This document shows, piece after piece, positions 39,877-49,947 of a stretch of DNA of 56,944 nt. How positions within the stretch are numbered: the first letter of the stretch is position 1; every line of letters starts with the position of its first letter. A model generated the notes under the pieces. That model worked only from the letters and a program-made list of their open reading frames with translations, was not told the origin of the DNA and did not search any database. Made by a program: the position numbers and the translations under genes. This DNA comes from Gallibacterium genomosp. 1 (lineage in GTDB: Bacteria > Pseudomonadota > Gammaproteobacteria > Enterobacterales > Pasteurellaceae), in NCBI RefSeq assembly GCF_000771875.1, contig NZ_JPXX01000015.1:1-56944 (forward strand). Reading direction: 5' to 3'.

Positions 39877-39883
39877 GAATTTC

Positions 39884-39969
39884 GCTCTGGTGGTGGAATT
39901 GGTAGACACGCTATCTTGAGGGGGTAGTGTCTGTAGGACGTGCGAGTTCAAGTCTCGCCCAGAGCACCA
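39884..39969 (+). tRNA. tRNA-Leu (GAG)
   Basis: 86-base class II tRNA. The acceptor GCTCTGG pairs with CCAGAGC and CCA is encoded. The anticodon stem CTATC/GGTAG closes the loop TTGAGGG (anticodon GAG), there is a long variable arm, and the T arm is CGAGTTCAAGTCTCG. It lies directly after secG and before an integrase relic, suggesting that its 3' end served as an attachment site. Confidence 0.92.
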
Positions 39970-39976
39970 CGACACC

Positions 39977-40007
39977 AAAACGGTAGGCTTTATGCCTACC
40001 GTTTTTT
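39977..40007 (+). terminator. Terminator of the secG/tRNA-Leu unit
   Basis: Stem AAAACGGTAGGC/GCCTACCG(TTTT) around TTTAT, followed by six Ts (40002-40007). Confidence 0.9.
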
Positions 40008-40114
40008 ATTTGTTATTAGCCGTTATTTCCTGTTATTTCAACAACTTATCAATAAAAATCTAAATAAATAAATATCCTGTATTGCGTTTTTTACGTTATT
40101 TGTTGTTGAATAAC

Positions 40115-40143
40115 GTGATTAAATCACGCATAAATCACGCACA
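40115..40143 (+). repeat. 29-bp integrase-associated motif, copy 2
   Basis: GTGATT-A-AATCAC dyad followed by GCATAAATCACGCAC, 39 bases before the integrase pseudogene. 26/29 identical to 22124-22152 beside tRNA-Ile. Likely a recombinase arm-type site or integrase operator. Confidence 0.6.
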
Positions 40144-40181
40144 TTTTACGCATAAGTTACTATTAAAAAAAGGTTGTTGAT

Positions 40182-40502
40182 ATGGGTTCTATTAGAAAAA
40201 ATGGTGTTAAGTGGCGCGCCGAGATTTTTAAATTAGGTGTTAGAAAATCAAAATCATTTAAAACTAAGGCAGAAGCTAACGTTTGGGTTGTTGATGAAGA
40301 ACGAAAACTAGAAAATTATAAAAATGGTATACCAGAGGATATTTTATTTTCAGCTTTAATCAAAAAGTATCAAGAAGAGGTGACGAGGAAAAAAAGAGGT
40401 GCTATCTGAACGAATTAGGTTAAATAGACTATTAAAACATCCTATTACTAATTTATATATCAAGGATTAGGCAAGATTTTGAGAATTGGCGACGACTAAA
40501 AG
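40182..40502 (+). pseudogene. Phage-type tyrosine integrase, 5' remnant
   Basis: The first 75 codons (stop at 40409) form the N-terminal arm-binding domain of a tyrosine recombinase: GSIRKNGVKWRAEIFKLGVR then SKSFKTKAEANVWVVDEER. After a frameshift near 40403 the family sequence continues in the next frame (SERIRLNRLLKHPITNLYIK) and after another break as QDFENWRRLK. The catalytic domain is gone. Together with tRNA-Leu it marks an old integration whose cargo has been lost. Confidence 0.75.
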
Positions 40503-40614
40503 CTTATATCTTCCTGGTGATTACAGCTTCAAACCAAAATCTATCATCTTGAGTTAATACTGTGGATCTAATATTCGGACATCTTTTCCTTTTATGTTGA
40601 TACTCTTATTAAAT
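40503..40614. other. Non-coding debris after the integrase relic
   Basis: No recognisable gene in this short stretch. Possibly decayed integrase catalytic-domain sequence, but no RHRY motif could be read. Confidence 0.4.
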
Positions 40615-40644
40615 CAAAGGCCTAGTTTTTTGCCTAGGCCTTTG
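40615..40644. terminator. Terminator-like hairpin downstream of hslU
   Basis: 11-bp stem CAAAGGCCTAG/CTAGGCCTTTG with an 8-base T-rich loop. Confidence 0.6.
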
Positions 40645-40698
40645 TTAACCATCAGAAAACTAAGTATCAACTACCTAGCTCTTTTTTATAAAATAATA

Positions 40699-42033
40699 TT
40701 ATAAAATAAAACGGCTTAAATCTTCATTTTCAACAACGTCGCCAAGTGCTGATTTTACATAGTCCTCATCAATAGTTACTTTTTCACCGCTCATATCAGA
40801 TGCTTCAAAAGAGATTTTATCCATCAAGCGTTCTAATACAGTATGCAAACGTCTTGCTCCAATATTTTCGGTCTTCTCATTTACACGAAATGCTGCTTCT
40901 GCAATTGTGGCGATTGCATCTTGAGTAAACTCAATCGTTACACCTTCAGTCTGCATCAACGCTTTATATTGCTCCGTTAATGATGCATTTGGTTCAGTTA
41001 AAATACGCTCAAAGTCCTTCGCACTTAACGCACCGAGCTCAACACGAATCGGTAAGCGCCCTTGTAATTCAGGAATTAAATCCGAAGGTCTGGAAACCTG
41101 AAACGCGCCGGATGCGATAAACAAAATATGATCAGTTTTCACCATTCCGTGTTTAGTATTAATAGTTGAACCTTCCACCAACGGCAATAAATCACGCTGA
41201 ACACCTTCACGCGAAACATCCGGGCCACTAGTTTCACCGCGTTTACAAATTTTATCGATTTCATCAATAAAAACGATACCATGTTGTTCAACCGCTTCAA
41301 TCGCTTTTAATTTCAGCTCTTCCGGATTGATTAATTTAGCCGCTTCATCTTCGATCAACACTTTTAACGCATCTTTAATCTTCATTTTGCGTTTTTGTGT
41401 TTGACCGCTGGATAAACTTTGGAACATTGATTGCAACTGGTTGGTCATCTCTTCCATTCCCGGTGGTGCCATAATTTCAACACCAACCGTGCCGCCGGCA
41501 GCAACATCAATTTCGATTTCCTTATCATCCAACTGACCTTCACGCAATTTTTTACGGAAAATCTGGCGAGTATTGCTGTGCGAATCATTACTTTCAACAT
41601 TGCCCCACTGATCCTTCGCCGGAGGTAACAAAACATCCAGAATTCGCTCTTCCGCTGCCTCTTCTGCACGATAGCGATTTTTATTAATCTCAGTCTGACG
41701 CACTAATTTCATTGCGACATCAGTCAAATCACGGATAATGGAATCCACCTCTTTACCAACGTAACCTACTTCGGTAAATTTTGTCGCTTCAACTTTAATA
41801 AAAGGTGCATTTGCCAATTTCGCCAAACGGCGAGCAATTTCGGTTTTACCAACCCCTGTCGGTCCAATCATCAAAATATTTTTCGGGGTTACTTCGTGAC
41901 GCAACGGCTCTTGCAGCTGCATACGACGCCAACGATTACGCAACGCAATCGCCACAGCTCGTTTTGCATCCGCTTGACCAATAATATGTTTATCTAATTC
42001 AGAAACTATTTCTCTTGGAGTCATCTCAGACAT
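40699..42033 (-). CDS. hslU: ATP-dependent protease ATPase subunit HslU
   Basis: AAA+ unfoldase of the HslUV (ClpYQ) protease, cytosolic, 444 residues. Walker [10 protein letters not shown], the pore motif GYVGKEVDS and Walker B FIDEIDKI are intact, and the I-domain insertion lies between them. The C-terminus EDLSRFIL is the tail that docks into HslV. AAAGGATAA precedes the ATG; it follows hslV by 15 bases. Confidence 0.97.
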   Translation of the reverse strand: MSEMTPREIVSELDKHIIGQADAKRAVAIALRNRWRRMQLQEPLRHEVTPKNILMIGPTGVGKTEIARRLAKLANAPFIKVEATKFTEVGYVGKEVDSIIRDLTDVAMKLVRQTEINKNRYRAEEAAEERILDVLLPPAKDQWGNVESNDSHSNTRQIFRKKLREGQLDDKEIEIDVAAGGTVGVEIMAPPGMEEMTNQLQSMFQSLSSGQTQKRKMKIKDALKVLIEDEAAKLINPEELKLKAIEAVEQHGIVFIDEIDKICKRGETSGPDVSREGVQRDLLPLVEGSTINTKHGMVKTDHILFIASGAFQVSRPSDLIPELQGRLPIRVELGALSAKDFERILTEPNASLTEQYKALMQTEGVTIEFTQDAIATIAEAAFRVNEKTENIGARRLHTVLERLMDKISFEASDMSGEKVTIDEDYVKSALGDVVENEDLSRFIL

Positions 42034-42048
42034 TTTTTTATCCTTTGT

Positions 42049-42573
42049 TTACGGTAATTCCTCAATAGTAAAATTCGTGTTAGTGAAAACACAAATATCA
42101 CCGGCAATTTTTAATGATTTCTCAACAATTTCTCTCGCTGATAAATCGGTATTTGCAACCAATGCTCTTGCCGCTGCCATTGCATAGTTGCCACCGGAAC
42201 CAATCGCTAGAATTTGATCTTCCTCCGGTTGCACCACGTCCCCTAGACCGGTAATAATCAATGACTCTTTGGCATCGGCAACAATCAACATTGCCTCCAA
42301 CTTACGCAATGCCCGATCCGTACGCCACTCTTTTGCCAGCTCAACGGCACTCTTTAACAAATGCCCTTGATGCATTTCTAATTTACGCTCAAACAATTCA
42401 AACAATGTAAACGCATCGGCTGTACCACCTGCAAACCCGGCAAGCACTTTATCACCATATAAACGGCGCACTTTGCGAGCATTGCCTTTCATTACGGTAT
42501 TCCCTAGCGAAACCTGTCCATCTCCGCCAACTACTACGTGCCCATTACGGCGAACACTTACGATTGTAGTCAT
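42049..42573 (-). CDS. hslV: ATP-dependent protease subunit HslV
   Basis: Threonine protease of the proteasome-like HslUV complex, 174 residues. After removal of Met the catalytic Thr is exposed ([20 protein letters not shown]), and the [14 protein letters not shown] block is conserved. AGGAAACG precedes the ATG. First gene of hslVU. In E. coli the operon is heat-shock controlled; no sigma-32 promoter was assigned here. Confidence 0.97.
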   Translation of the reverse strand: MTTIVSVRRNGHVVVGGDGQVSLGNTVMKGNARKVRRLYGDKVLAGFAGGTADAFTLFELFERKLEMHQGHLLKSAVELAKEWRTDRALRKLEAMLIVADAKESLIITGLGDVVQPEEDQILAIGSGGNYAMAAARALVANTDLSAREIVEKSLKIAGDICVFTNTNFTIEELP

Positions 42574-42730
42574 TTTTTCGTTTCCTTTTTTAGTCTATTT
42601 AAAAACAATGTTTCCCTATATGGGTGCTGGATAGGAAGTTTCAAGGCAGGTATCATCGAAAGTGATAAATTTTTATCCTAAGTGCAGAATAAAAAGAGAA
42701 AAAATCAAAAATGTCTTATAAGGATAAAAC

Positions 42731-42773
42731 AATGGTGTCTGCATAAATCATAGATTATGCAAACACCATTTTT
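42731..42773. terminator. Terminator downstream of the LtaS-like gene
   Basis: Long interrupted stem: AATGGTGT/ACACCATT plus inner TGCATAA/TTATGCA, with a T run at 42769-42773. Confidence 0.75.
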
Positions 42774-42792
42774 CCATTTCAGTTTCAATAAG

Positions 42793-44721
42793 TTATTTAC
42801 TTGGCAAATGATACAATCTGTTTTTATACAAATAACTTCCCCATAAGGCATAGGTTAACGCTTCTTTTTTCATCTGATCTGAAACCTCAGCCGGGTTTAA
42901 GCTTTTTTGCGTGGTATCATAAACAAACCCTTGCGGTTGTTTATTTGCTTCCAAAATCACCACTTGATGTTTGTCATTCATTAATGCCATTGATTTGTCA
43001 AACTGCATTAATGCTCTGTTCGGGCTATATTTAGTCAAATCAAATCCCAACATTGGATATTGTGCATCTATGCCGATTAATGATAACAATGTTGGCGGCA
43101 TATCTATTTGGCTGACTAAACGATTATCCGCTTTAGCGGCAACACCATCACCAATAATCAATGCCGGAATATGGAAATGAGCAATCGGCACAAGCACCGC
43201 ACCCGACACTCGCGAATCGTGATCAGCAATTACTAAAAAAACCGTATCTTTCCAATATTTTGACTGTTTAGCACGTTTAAAAAACTCACCTAATGCGAAA
43301 TCAGCATACTTTGCTGCATTATTTCGTGTAGCTTTTGGTTGTTCATAAAGTGAAATTTTATTATCCGGAAATTCAAATGGATCGTGATTACTTGAACTGA
43401 ACACTAAACTAAAAAACGGCTTACCCTGTTGTGATAACTTTTCAAACTCCTGATCGGCACGAATAAACAGATCTTCATCGGAAACACCCCAAGTACCTTT
43501 AAACATTGGATGAGGATAGTCATTTTCATCAACAATCTCCTCAAAGCCATTGCCATAGAAGAAACTTGCCATATTATCAAAATGTTTTTCGCCACCATAA
43601 ATAAAGGAAGTGTGATAACCGTGACGTTTCAACAAATCAGCGATGGTAAAGAAATTAGTTTGACTATTCGGTAATTTAACCACCGAGCGTGCCGGTGTCG
43701 GCGTAAAGCCGGTGATCACAGCCTCAATGCCTCGTACTGAACGCGTACCGGTCGCATATAAATTCTCAAACCACCAACCCTCTTTGCTTAATTGATCCAA
43801 ATTTGGTGATAGCGGTTTACCATTTAATGCACCGATAAATTGCGCACCTAAACTCTCTTCCAAAATAATCACTAAATTTTTTGGCTTACCTTGATAGGTC
43901 GCTTTATTTTGGCTTAAGAGCGGAATATCACCGTCAATATAGTCGCTTGCCGGGCGCGGATGCAATGCTTTCAGTGTTGATAACATCTCTTCCGGCGGTA
44001 AACGTCCATAAACAGCTGCTGCATTTTCCTCATCCCCCATCTGTTGCATAGCAAACAGTACGGAATAACCAGAATTTAGTACTAACGAGTTGACCAAAGG
44101 GTCGGATGAAAATGCCACCATCGAAGGATTAATACCGCGATGCGCAAAAGTAGAACGCGCACCGATAAAGACAAATGCGGCGGTCAACAATGCCACCAAT
44201 GGACGGTATTTCCATTTTCCCGCTGTCGCATAACGGGTTACATAACCGGATAATTTCCAATATGCCCAAATCGCCAATAGCGTTATGATCAACGAAATAA
44301 TCATTGTCACCAGATGCCCTTTTGCCAACATCGTGAACACCTCTTTCGGATTCACTAAGTACTCAACAAAAAGACGGTTCGGACGAAAATCATAGGTACG
44401 AATAAATTCTGGTGTAACTAGTTCCATAAAAAGAATAAATACTGATCCCACTGTCAATCCAATACGTAAAATAACTCGCATTACTCTTCCGATTGATGTG
44501 CTATCCAATAATAACGTAGAAAACAGTGCAAACAGACCAAATAACCAACACAGTGAAACCACATCCATCCGAATTCCTTGCATCAATAGAGGAAACCAGC
44601 CATTTACTGCATCAACACGTTCTTGTTGCCAAAAAGCCAGCCCAATTCTACTTAGAGATAAAATCACTAAATTCAGCAAGAAAAAATAGATAACCGGATA
44701 AAGAGAAAATTTTCTAAACAT
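42793..44721 (-). CDS. LtaS/MdoB-type alkaline-phosphatase-fold transferase
   Basis: Inner-membrane protein of 642 residues. Five N-terminal membrane segments (residues ~5-190) are followed by a periplasmic sulfatase-fold domain. The metal Glu lies in VIILEESLGAQF, the nucleophile Thr in YATGTRSVRG, and SSSNHDPFEFP and VIADHDSRV supply further ligands. This family moves phosphoglycerol or phosphoethanolamine onto envelope glycans or lipids; which one cannot be told. It stands alone between hslV and gloC. Confidence 0.85.
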   Translation of the reverse strand: MFRKFSLYPVIYFFLLNLVILSLSRIGLAFWQQERVDAVNGWFPLLMQGIRMDVVSLCWLFGLFALFSTLLLDSTSIGRVMRVILRIGLTVGSVFILFMELVTPEFIRTYDFRPNRLFVEYLVNPKEVFTMLAKGHLVTMIISLIITLLAIWAYWKLSGYVTRYATAGKWKYRPLVALLTAAFVFIGARSTFAHRGINPSMVAFSSDPLVNSLVLNSGYSVLFAMQQMGDEENAAAVYGRLPPEEMLSTLKALHPRPASDYIDGDIPLLSQNKATYQGKPKNLVIILEESLGAQFIGALNGKPLSPNLDQLSKEGWWFENLYATGTRSVRGIEAVITGFTPTPARSVVKLPNSQTNFFTIADLLKRHGYHTSFIYGGEKHFDNMASFFYGNGFEEIVDENDYPHPMFKGTWGVSDEDLFIRADQEFEKLSQQGKPFFSLVFSSSNHDPFEFPDNKISLYEQPKATRNNAAKYADFALGEFFKRAKQSKYWKDTVFLVIADHDSRVSGAVLVPIAHFHIPALIIGDGVAAKADNRLVSQIDMPPTLLSLIGIDAQYPMLGFDLTKYSPNRALMQFDKSMALMNDKHQVVILEANKQPQGFVYDTTQKSLNPAEVSDQMKKEALTYALWGSYLYKNRLYHLPSK

Positions 44722-44775
44722 ACCACCCTCAGATATAAGTGTCTTTTTATTTCTTTAAAGGAATATTACAAAAGA

Positions 44776-44806
44776 AACCTCTAATACCAAACGGTTATTA
44801 GAGGTT
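44776..44806 (-). terminator. Terminator of gloC
   Basis: 11-bp stem AACCTCTAATA/TATTAGAGGTT followed on the minus strand by a T-rich tail. Confidence 0.75.
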
Positions 44807-44827
44807 ATTTCAAATAAAGAGTTCAAT

Positions 44828-45478
44828 TTATTCGTCTATTATTTGTGTTATCAGATAAGGATTATATTGTTTTTCATAACCTATGGTTGTTAAGGGGCCG
44901 TGTCCTGCAACAATTTGCATATTGGGGTCTAATGACCACAATTTATTTTTGATGCTATCAATTAATTCCGAGAAACTGCCTCCCTGAAAATCTGTTCTCC
45001 CAATGCTCTGTCTAAATAAAACATCACCGGTAAAAGCGATATTTTCAGCTTTATTAATGAAACCGATATGCCCAGGCGTATGCCCCGGCAAATGCAGAAC
45101 GTCAAATGTTAAATTACCAATTGTGATAACATCACCCTCATTTAACCAACGATCTGGCAACAGTGGCGCACAATAAGGCAAACCAAATTGAGAAGCTTGC
45201 TCCGGAAGTGTTTGTAACCAATACTCATCAGATTTTTCTGGACCTAAAATATCAATCTTTAACTCACGCTTTAATTTTGCAGCAGCACCAACGTGATCTA
45301 AATGACCGTGCGTTAATAAAATACATTTCACAATTAATTTATTTTCTTCAAGAAATTGAAGAATTTTTTCTGCATCTCCACCCGGGTCAATAATCGCCGC
45401 ATTCTTCTCATCATCCCAAACTACCGAACAGTTTTGTTGAAATGCCGTTACCGGAAAAATTTGAATATTCATCATCAT
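44828..45478 (-). CDS. gloC: Metallo-beta-lactamase-fold hydrolase, glyoxalase II type (YcbL)
   Basis: Cytosolic zinc hydrolase of 216 residues. The metal motif THGHLDHVG, HLPGHTPGHIGF, FTGDVLF and a final AGHGPLT give all expected ligands. It matches E. coli YcbL/GloC, a type II glyoxalase acting on S-lactoylglutathione-like thioesters. Three consecutive ATG codons begin the frame and no clear ribosome site separates them. In E. coli ycbB, ycbK and ycbL are also neighbours. Confidence 0.92.
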   Translation of the reverse strand: MMMNIQIFPVTAFQQNCSVVWDDEKNAAIIDPGGDAEKILQFLEENKLIVKCILLTHGHLDHVGAAAKLKRELKIDILGPEKSDEYWLQTLPEQASQFGLPYCAPLLPDRWLNEGDVITIGNLTFDVLHLPGHTPGHIGFINKAENIAFTGDVLFRQSIGRTDFQGGSFSELIDSIKNKLWSLDPNMQIVAGHGPLTTIGYEKQYNPYLITQIIDE

Positions 45479-45496
45479 TTTAACTTTTTACATTTA

Positions 45497-46057
45497 TCAA
45501 CTACCGCGCCACGTTCTGACCGGCCCGGTATCAACGTGTACAAAATTACTGCGCGGATAATAACCAACACCGCCATTTTTTAACGACTGTGCCACTTCAC
45601 GCACTCTATTTAACGCAATATTATCAATACGAAAATCTATCGCTTGCCCACGCATATGATAACTGTTGCTTGCCACGCCTTTACTGCGACGATGCATTGC
45701 TGCATTAGTTGCCGGCGCACGATAACCACAAATCACTGAAATTTCACAAGAACGTAAGCCTAAACGGGACTGAATTTGGTAAAACTTCATAAACAATTTT
45801 GGATCCATATTGTGAACCAAATTAGTGCGTCTATCTCGCATTAAATAATTTAATTTTTGTAATTCGGATCTTGCCAATCCTTTATTCGGTGAAAAAGGTG
45901 AACTTAATTTTTCACCTGTATTGATATTCTTAAAATGTAGGATTTTAGGTGCTGCTGTGGATAATGCTGCCAAAGCGGAGTTGGCTACAAATGAGCTTCC
46001 TAAGATAATTCCGCCTAACGATAACCATTTACGGCGTGATTGATCAATATTTCCCAT
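45497..46057 (-). CDS. mepK: Murein DD/LD-endopeptidase MepK (YcbK), Tat-exported
   Basis: Periplasmic M15-like (DUF882) hydrolase of 186 residues that cuts peptidoglycan cross-links. The N-terminus SRRKWLSLGGIILGSSFVAN is a twin-arginine signal peptide, cleaved after SALA. The catalytic region SYHMRGQAIDFRI supplies His and Asp metal ligands, and NFVHVDTGPVRTW the later His. It sits beside the L,D-transpeptidase gene, whose 3-3 links it can cleave, so the pair may balance one another. Confidence 0.92.
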   Translation of the reverse strand: MGNIDQSRRKWLSLGGIILGSSFVANSALAALSTAAPKILHFKNINTGEKLSSPFSPNKGLARSELQKLNYLMRDRRTNLVHNMDPKLFMKFYQIQSRLGLRSCEISVICGYRAPATNAAMHRRSKGVASNSYHMRGQAIDFRIDNIALNRVREVAQSLKNGGVGYYPRSNFVHVDTGPVRTWRGS

Positions 46058-46198
46058 TTCCCTTTCCTATCGCTAACTAAAAAACTGGTTTCCTATTTTC
46101 AATACACAAAATTTATTTTATACATTATTGACTCAAAATAAGCTACTTAGTAGCAACTTTTCTATAGTAAATAGCGAGCCTGCAATAAATAAGAGATT

Positions 46199-46229
46199 AA
46201 AAAAGGCTATTGCATAAAGAATAGCCTTT
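46199..46229 (-). terminator. Terminator of ldtD
   Basis: 10-bp stem AAAGGCTATT/AATAGCCTTT followed by a T6 run on the minus strand. Confidence 0.8.
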
Positions 46230-46255
46230 CGGATTATACTGATTTTTGCTAGTGA

Positions 46256-47665
46256 TTAAAGCAAATATTGTAGCAATAGCGATTTATTTTCTTCATTTAA
46301 TGATAATTTTTGATCATAGCCATAAATATCTGCAACGGTATGGATTTCCCCCTGCGCATCTGCCCACGCTGTTACATAATAAAGATAGACCGGATTAGTA
46401 GACTGAATCGGTACAGAAACAGTTTTACGACTTTTTAACACTTGAGCTTTTTTATCAACACTCCAACCAGCCTCCGTTAACAATAAAGTTGCTAACTCAT
46501 CCGATTTATTGACACGAATACATCCTGAACTGATCGCTCGGTTTTTATTATTAAATAGACGATGGTTAGGCGTATCGTGCAAATAGATAGCATCTTTACT
46601 CGGCATATTGAATTTAAAATTACCCAATGCACTATCTCCGCCCGGCGCTTGACGCAAACGATATGGGAAACTTTTTGCAGTCATATTTTCCCAATCAATA
46701 GTATAAGGATCAATAGTATTACCTTTACTATCAATAATGGTATAACCATTACGATAAATATAGCTCGGATCTTTCCGAACTTTAGGAATCAAATCTTCAT
46801 TAATTAAGCGTACCGGCGCATTCCATGGTGGATTAACCACAATATTGCTAAGTTTACTCATCATTACCGGCGTTTTTCTTGCTTTTTTACCAACAATAAC
46901 ACGTGAGCTTAAAACTTCCTCACCATTACGATAATAATATAATTGAAAGGTCGGAATATTCACAAAAATTCCATTTTCAAAATCTGGGATAAAACGCAAA
47001 CGCTGTAAATTAATGGCAAGTTTTGCTAATGTAGCATTATCCGTTGTCGATTTTATTAATTCGGATAGGATCGTTTTTTTGGTTTGTTCATAACGATGAT
47101 TCACTCGATCAAATTTATCTACGAAAGCAGATAATTGCTGCTGTGATACCGCATTCAACCACGCATTAACAATATCATCACTTGGCAGTTGTGTTCGATA
47201 TCGATAACTGTCATAAAGCCAATTCTGTGCATTTGAGTGCAAATTAGAAATATAATTTAAATAATTTAACCAACTATCACTAATTAAAATATCAGCGACT
47301 AAACTATTTTTCTCTGCGTGAGTAAGCCTTTCCAGTTGTGCTTTTACATCATTAGAAACATTAGTCAATCCCAATAAAGCATAGTCCTGCAAAAATTGAT
47401 TTTTCGCATTTTCATCTTGCCAAATAGGAGAAAAATCTCTAATCGCATAAATTTCAGCTAGCTTTTCCGGAAATACCAATTGAACATCCTTCATCACCTC
47501 TTTTAACTTCAAAAGCTGTGCCTGTGTTTGATCTTCAGTTACCACTGCAACCGTACTCTCTTCCTGATTATTCTTATTCTCCGTCCCGTTCTCTTCCGCA
47601 AACGACGAGGTAATCATCAATGATGAGAGAAACATTGTGGTTAAAACGTGTTTTTTAAGCAACAT
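46256..47665 (-). CDS. ldtD: L,D-transpeptidase (YcbB/LdtD family)
   Basis: Periplasmic YkuD-fold enzyme forming 3-3 peptidoglycan cross-links. An N-terminal signal peptide (about 1-23) is followed by a scaffold domain and the catalytic domain with IYLHDTPNHRLF and the cysteine motif ISSGCIRVNKSDELA. It has 469 residues, well short of the 615 of E. coli YcbB, so the N-terminal region is reduced; the substrate cap region NPPWNAPVRLI is kept. Confidence 0.9.
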   Translation of the reverse strand: MLLKKHVLTTMFLSSLMITSSFAEENGTENKNNQEESTVAVVTEDQTQAQLLKLKEVMKDVQLVFPEKLAEIYAIRDFSPIWQDENAKNQFLQDYALLGLTNVSNDVKAQLERLTHAEKNSLVADILISDSWLNYLNYISNLHSNAQNWLYDSYRYRTQLPSDDIVNAWLNAVSQQQLSAFVDKFDRVNHRYEQTKKTILSELIKSTTDNATLAKLAINLQRLRFIPDFENGIFVNIPTFQLYYYRNGEEVLSSRVIVGKKARKTPVMMSKLSNIVVNPPWNAPVRLINEDLIPKVRKDPSYIYRNGYTIIDSKGNTIDPYTIDWENMTAKSFPYRLRQAPGGDSALGNFKFNMPSKDAIYLHDTPNHRLFNNKNRAISSGCIRVNKSDELATLLLTEAGWSVDKKAQVLKSRKTVSVPIQSTNPVYLYYVTAWADAQGEIHTVADIYGYDQKLSLNEENKSLLLQYLL

Positions 47666-47761
47666 AATTAACCTCCTGATTAATCCTTAAGTATTGAAAT
47701 GTTTGAATAATAGTGTACAAACCAACTATAAAATTTTAAATCTATCAAACGCTCTAAATCT

Positions 47762-47797
47762 AAAAAAGAGGTGGAGAGACAATCCCTCCACCTTCTT
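47762..47797 (-). terminator. Terminator of prc
   Basis: 9-bp stem GAGGTGGAG/CTCCACCTT with a 9-base loop; a T6 run follows on the minus strand. Confidence 0.75.
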
Positions 47798-47830
47798 TAT
47801 TCTATAACAAAAAATTACAAAAGCTGTAAA

Positions 47831-49840
47831 TTAATTTTGTTTTTGTGGCAACATATCCGATGCCATATGTTCAACTTCTTTCAATACAAAATCTGGTGCC
47901 TCATAATCTTTTGGTAAATCATCCAATTTTTTCAATGGTTTCTTACCTTCACGTTTAAATCTTGCATTTAGATCTTTTAAACGTTTTGCATCGTCTTTAT
48001 CGTTCTCTGCTTTTCTATCCGCCAAATTTAATGAAAGGAATTTACGTTGATTGCGTCGATCTCTCGTTTCAATATCCTGATTCAATACGATAAATTCAGG
48101 ATCATTTGCCACTCTGGCTTTATGATTTTCTGACAATTTCTTAATTAAATCAGACAAATCTGCAACACGAGTATATTGTGCTTCAGGAATTTTATCCCAC
48201 GCCAATGCATTATCCTCTTTACTTTCACCATATTCAGATTCATCAATAAGCTCGGCAATCTTAATATCTGGAGTAACCCCTTTTAATTGAGTGCTTCCAC
48301 CATTAATACGATAGAACTTCTGAATAGTGTATTGAATTGCGCCTAAAGGTGTTTGATCAGTATCATAAATAAAGTTCAGTGGACGACTTTGTTGCACGGT
48401 GCCTTTGCCGAAAGTACCTTGACCTACAATAATTGCTCGTCCGTAATCTTGCATTGCCGCTGAAAAAATTTCTGATGCCGATGCGCTGAAACGATCAACA
48501 ATCACAACCATAGGCCCGTTATAAACTTGTTGCGGATCAACATCATCGTGTACACGAATGCGGTTGAACGCATCACGCACTTGAACCACCGGTCCATCAC
48601 TAATAAACAAACCACTTAGGCTAACCACTTCCGGTAAAGAACCTCCACCATTATTACGAAGATCAATCACCAAAGCTTCTGCATTTTTCTGTTTCATCTC
48701 TGCCAATAATTTAGTGACATCAACCGTTAAGCCGTTATAAAAACTCGGAATAGTAATCACAGCGATATTATGATTATCCACTTTTTCCATTTTCAATTTG
48801 GCAGCACGATCTTCAATACGCACCTTATCTCTCACTAAAGTGACAATACGAGTTTTGCCGTTTTTTGCTGATTCCAATTCCAGACGGACGGTTGTCCCTT
48901 TCTTGCCTTTAATTTTCTCAACAACATCATCCAGACGCCAACCAACCACATCTTCGATCTCACCTTTCTTGCCTTGACCGACTCCAATGATTTTGTCACC
49001 CGCTTTAATTTTTTTACTTCTATCCGCCGGTGCGCCTGGTACGAGTGATTTAATAATGGTTTCATCGTCTTCTGATTGCAGTGTCGCCCCAATTCCCTCT
49101 AAAGAGAGATTCATATCTTCGTGAAAACTTTTCGCATTACGTGGTGAAAGATAGCTGGTGTGAGGATCCAATTCACGAGCAAAAGAGTTTAAAAACAGTT
49201 GCGTAATATCATCCGCCTTGGTCTGTGTTAAGCGTTTAATCGCCAAATTATAACGTTTTGTCAATTTTTTCTTAATTTGTGACCAAGATTTACCCTGCAA
49301 ACGCATTGAAATCACATCATTTTTAACACGCTCTTTCCATAATTTATCCGCCTCTTCTTCTGTTTTAGGAAAAGGCGCTTTACTGCGATCAATTTCAATC
49401 TGATCATTTTCTTTTAAATTAGGTTCTTTATCTAACAGCGAAAGCGCATAGCTATATCGTTGATAACGACGCTGTTGCAACAAATCATACATAGCAAAAG
49501 CTGCAGTTAAATCACCTGCATTCAAATCGTCATCAAAATGTTTTGCATATTTTGCACGTAATTCATCGACATCAGACTGCAAAAATGTATTATGGCTGTA
49601 ATCCAAAAAGTCGATATAACGATTAAAAATCTTTTCCGATAATGCATCATCCAAAGAAAACTTTTTGTAATGTGACTGAATCAATCTTGATGTTACACGT
49701 TTTGCTTCTAATGAATTTGTATCGGATGGCGCTGGAACAACAATTTTATCTGCGCTAATATCCGGTTTCACCGCCCACGCCGGCACATTCAGAAATAACG
49801 TACCAATAACGATACTAAGTGCCAATTTCTTGAACTTCAT
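47831..49840 (-). CDS. prc: Tail-specific carboxy-terminal protease Prc
   Basis: Periplasmic serine-lysine protease that trims C-termini (FtsI, MepS) and helps control peptidoglycan hydrolases. The signal peptide MKFKKLALSIVIGTLFLN ends after AWA. A PDZ domain lies near 240-320, and the protease core has the serine in DRFSASASEIFSAA and the lysine in GQGTFGKGTVQQ. Start ATG 49840 is preferred over TTG 49849 because AAGGGG is correctly spaced. Followed upstream by proQ, the same order as in E. coli. Confidence 0.95.
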   Translation of the reverse strand: MKFKKLALSIVIGTLFLNVPAWAVKPDISADKIVVPAPSDTNSLEAKRVTSRLIQSHYKKFSLDDALSEKIFNRYIDFLDYSHNTFLQSDVDELRAKYAKHFDDDLNAGDLTAAFAMYDLLQQRRYQRYSYALSLLDKEPNLKENDQIEIDRSKAPFPKTEEEADKLWKERVKNDVISMRLQGKSWSQIKKKLTKRYNLAIKRLTQTKADDITQLFLNSFARELDPHTSYLSPRNAKSFHEDMNLSLEGIGATLQSEDDETIIKSLVPGAPADRSKKIKAGDKIIGVGQGKKGEIEDVVGWRLDDVVEKIKGKKGTTVRLELESAKNGKTRIVTLVRDKVRIEDRAAKLKMEKVDNHNIAVITIPSFYNGLTVDVTKLLAEMKQKNAEALVIDLRNNGGGSLPEVVSLSGLFISDGPVVQVRDAFNRIRVHDDVDPQQVYNGPMVVIVDRFSASASEIFSAAMQDYGRAIIVGQGTFGKGTVQQSRPLNFIYDTDQTPLGAIQYTIQKFYRINGGSTQLKGVTPDIKIAELIDESEYGESKEDNALAWDKIPEAQYTRVADLSDLIKKLSENHKARVANDPEFIVLNQDIETRDRRNQRKFLSLNLADRKAENDKDDAKRLKDLNARFKREGKKPLKKLDDLPKDYEAPDFVLKEVEHMASDMLPQKQN

Positions 49841-49947
49841 TATGTTCAATCCCCTTAATTCTTATAAACTCATCAATCAATTTGAACTTACGTTAGAAAC
49901 ATAAAGCAGGCTATCACCTGCTTTGTTATTTCTTGATCTTTCATCTA

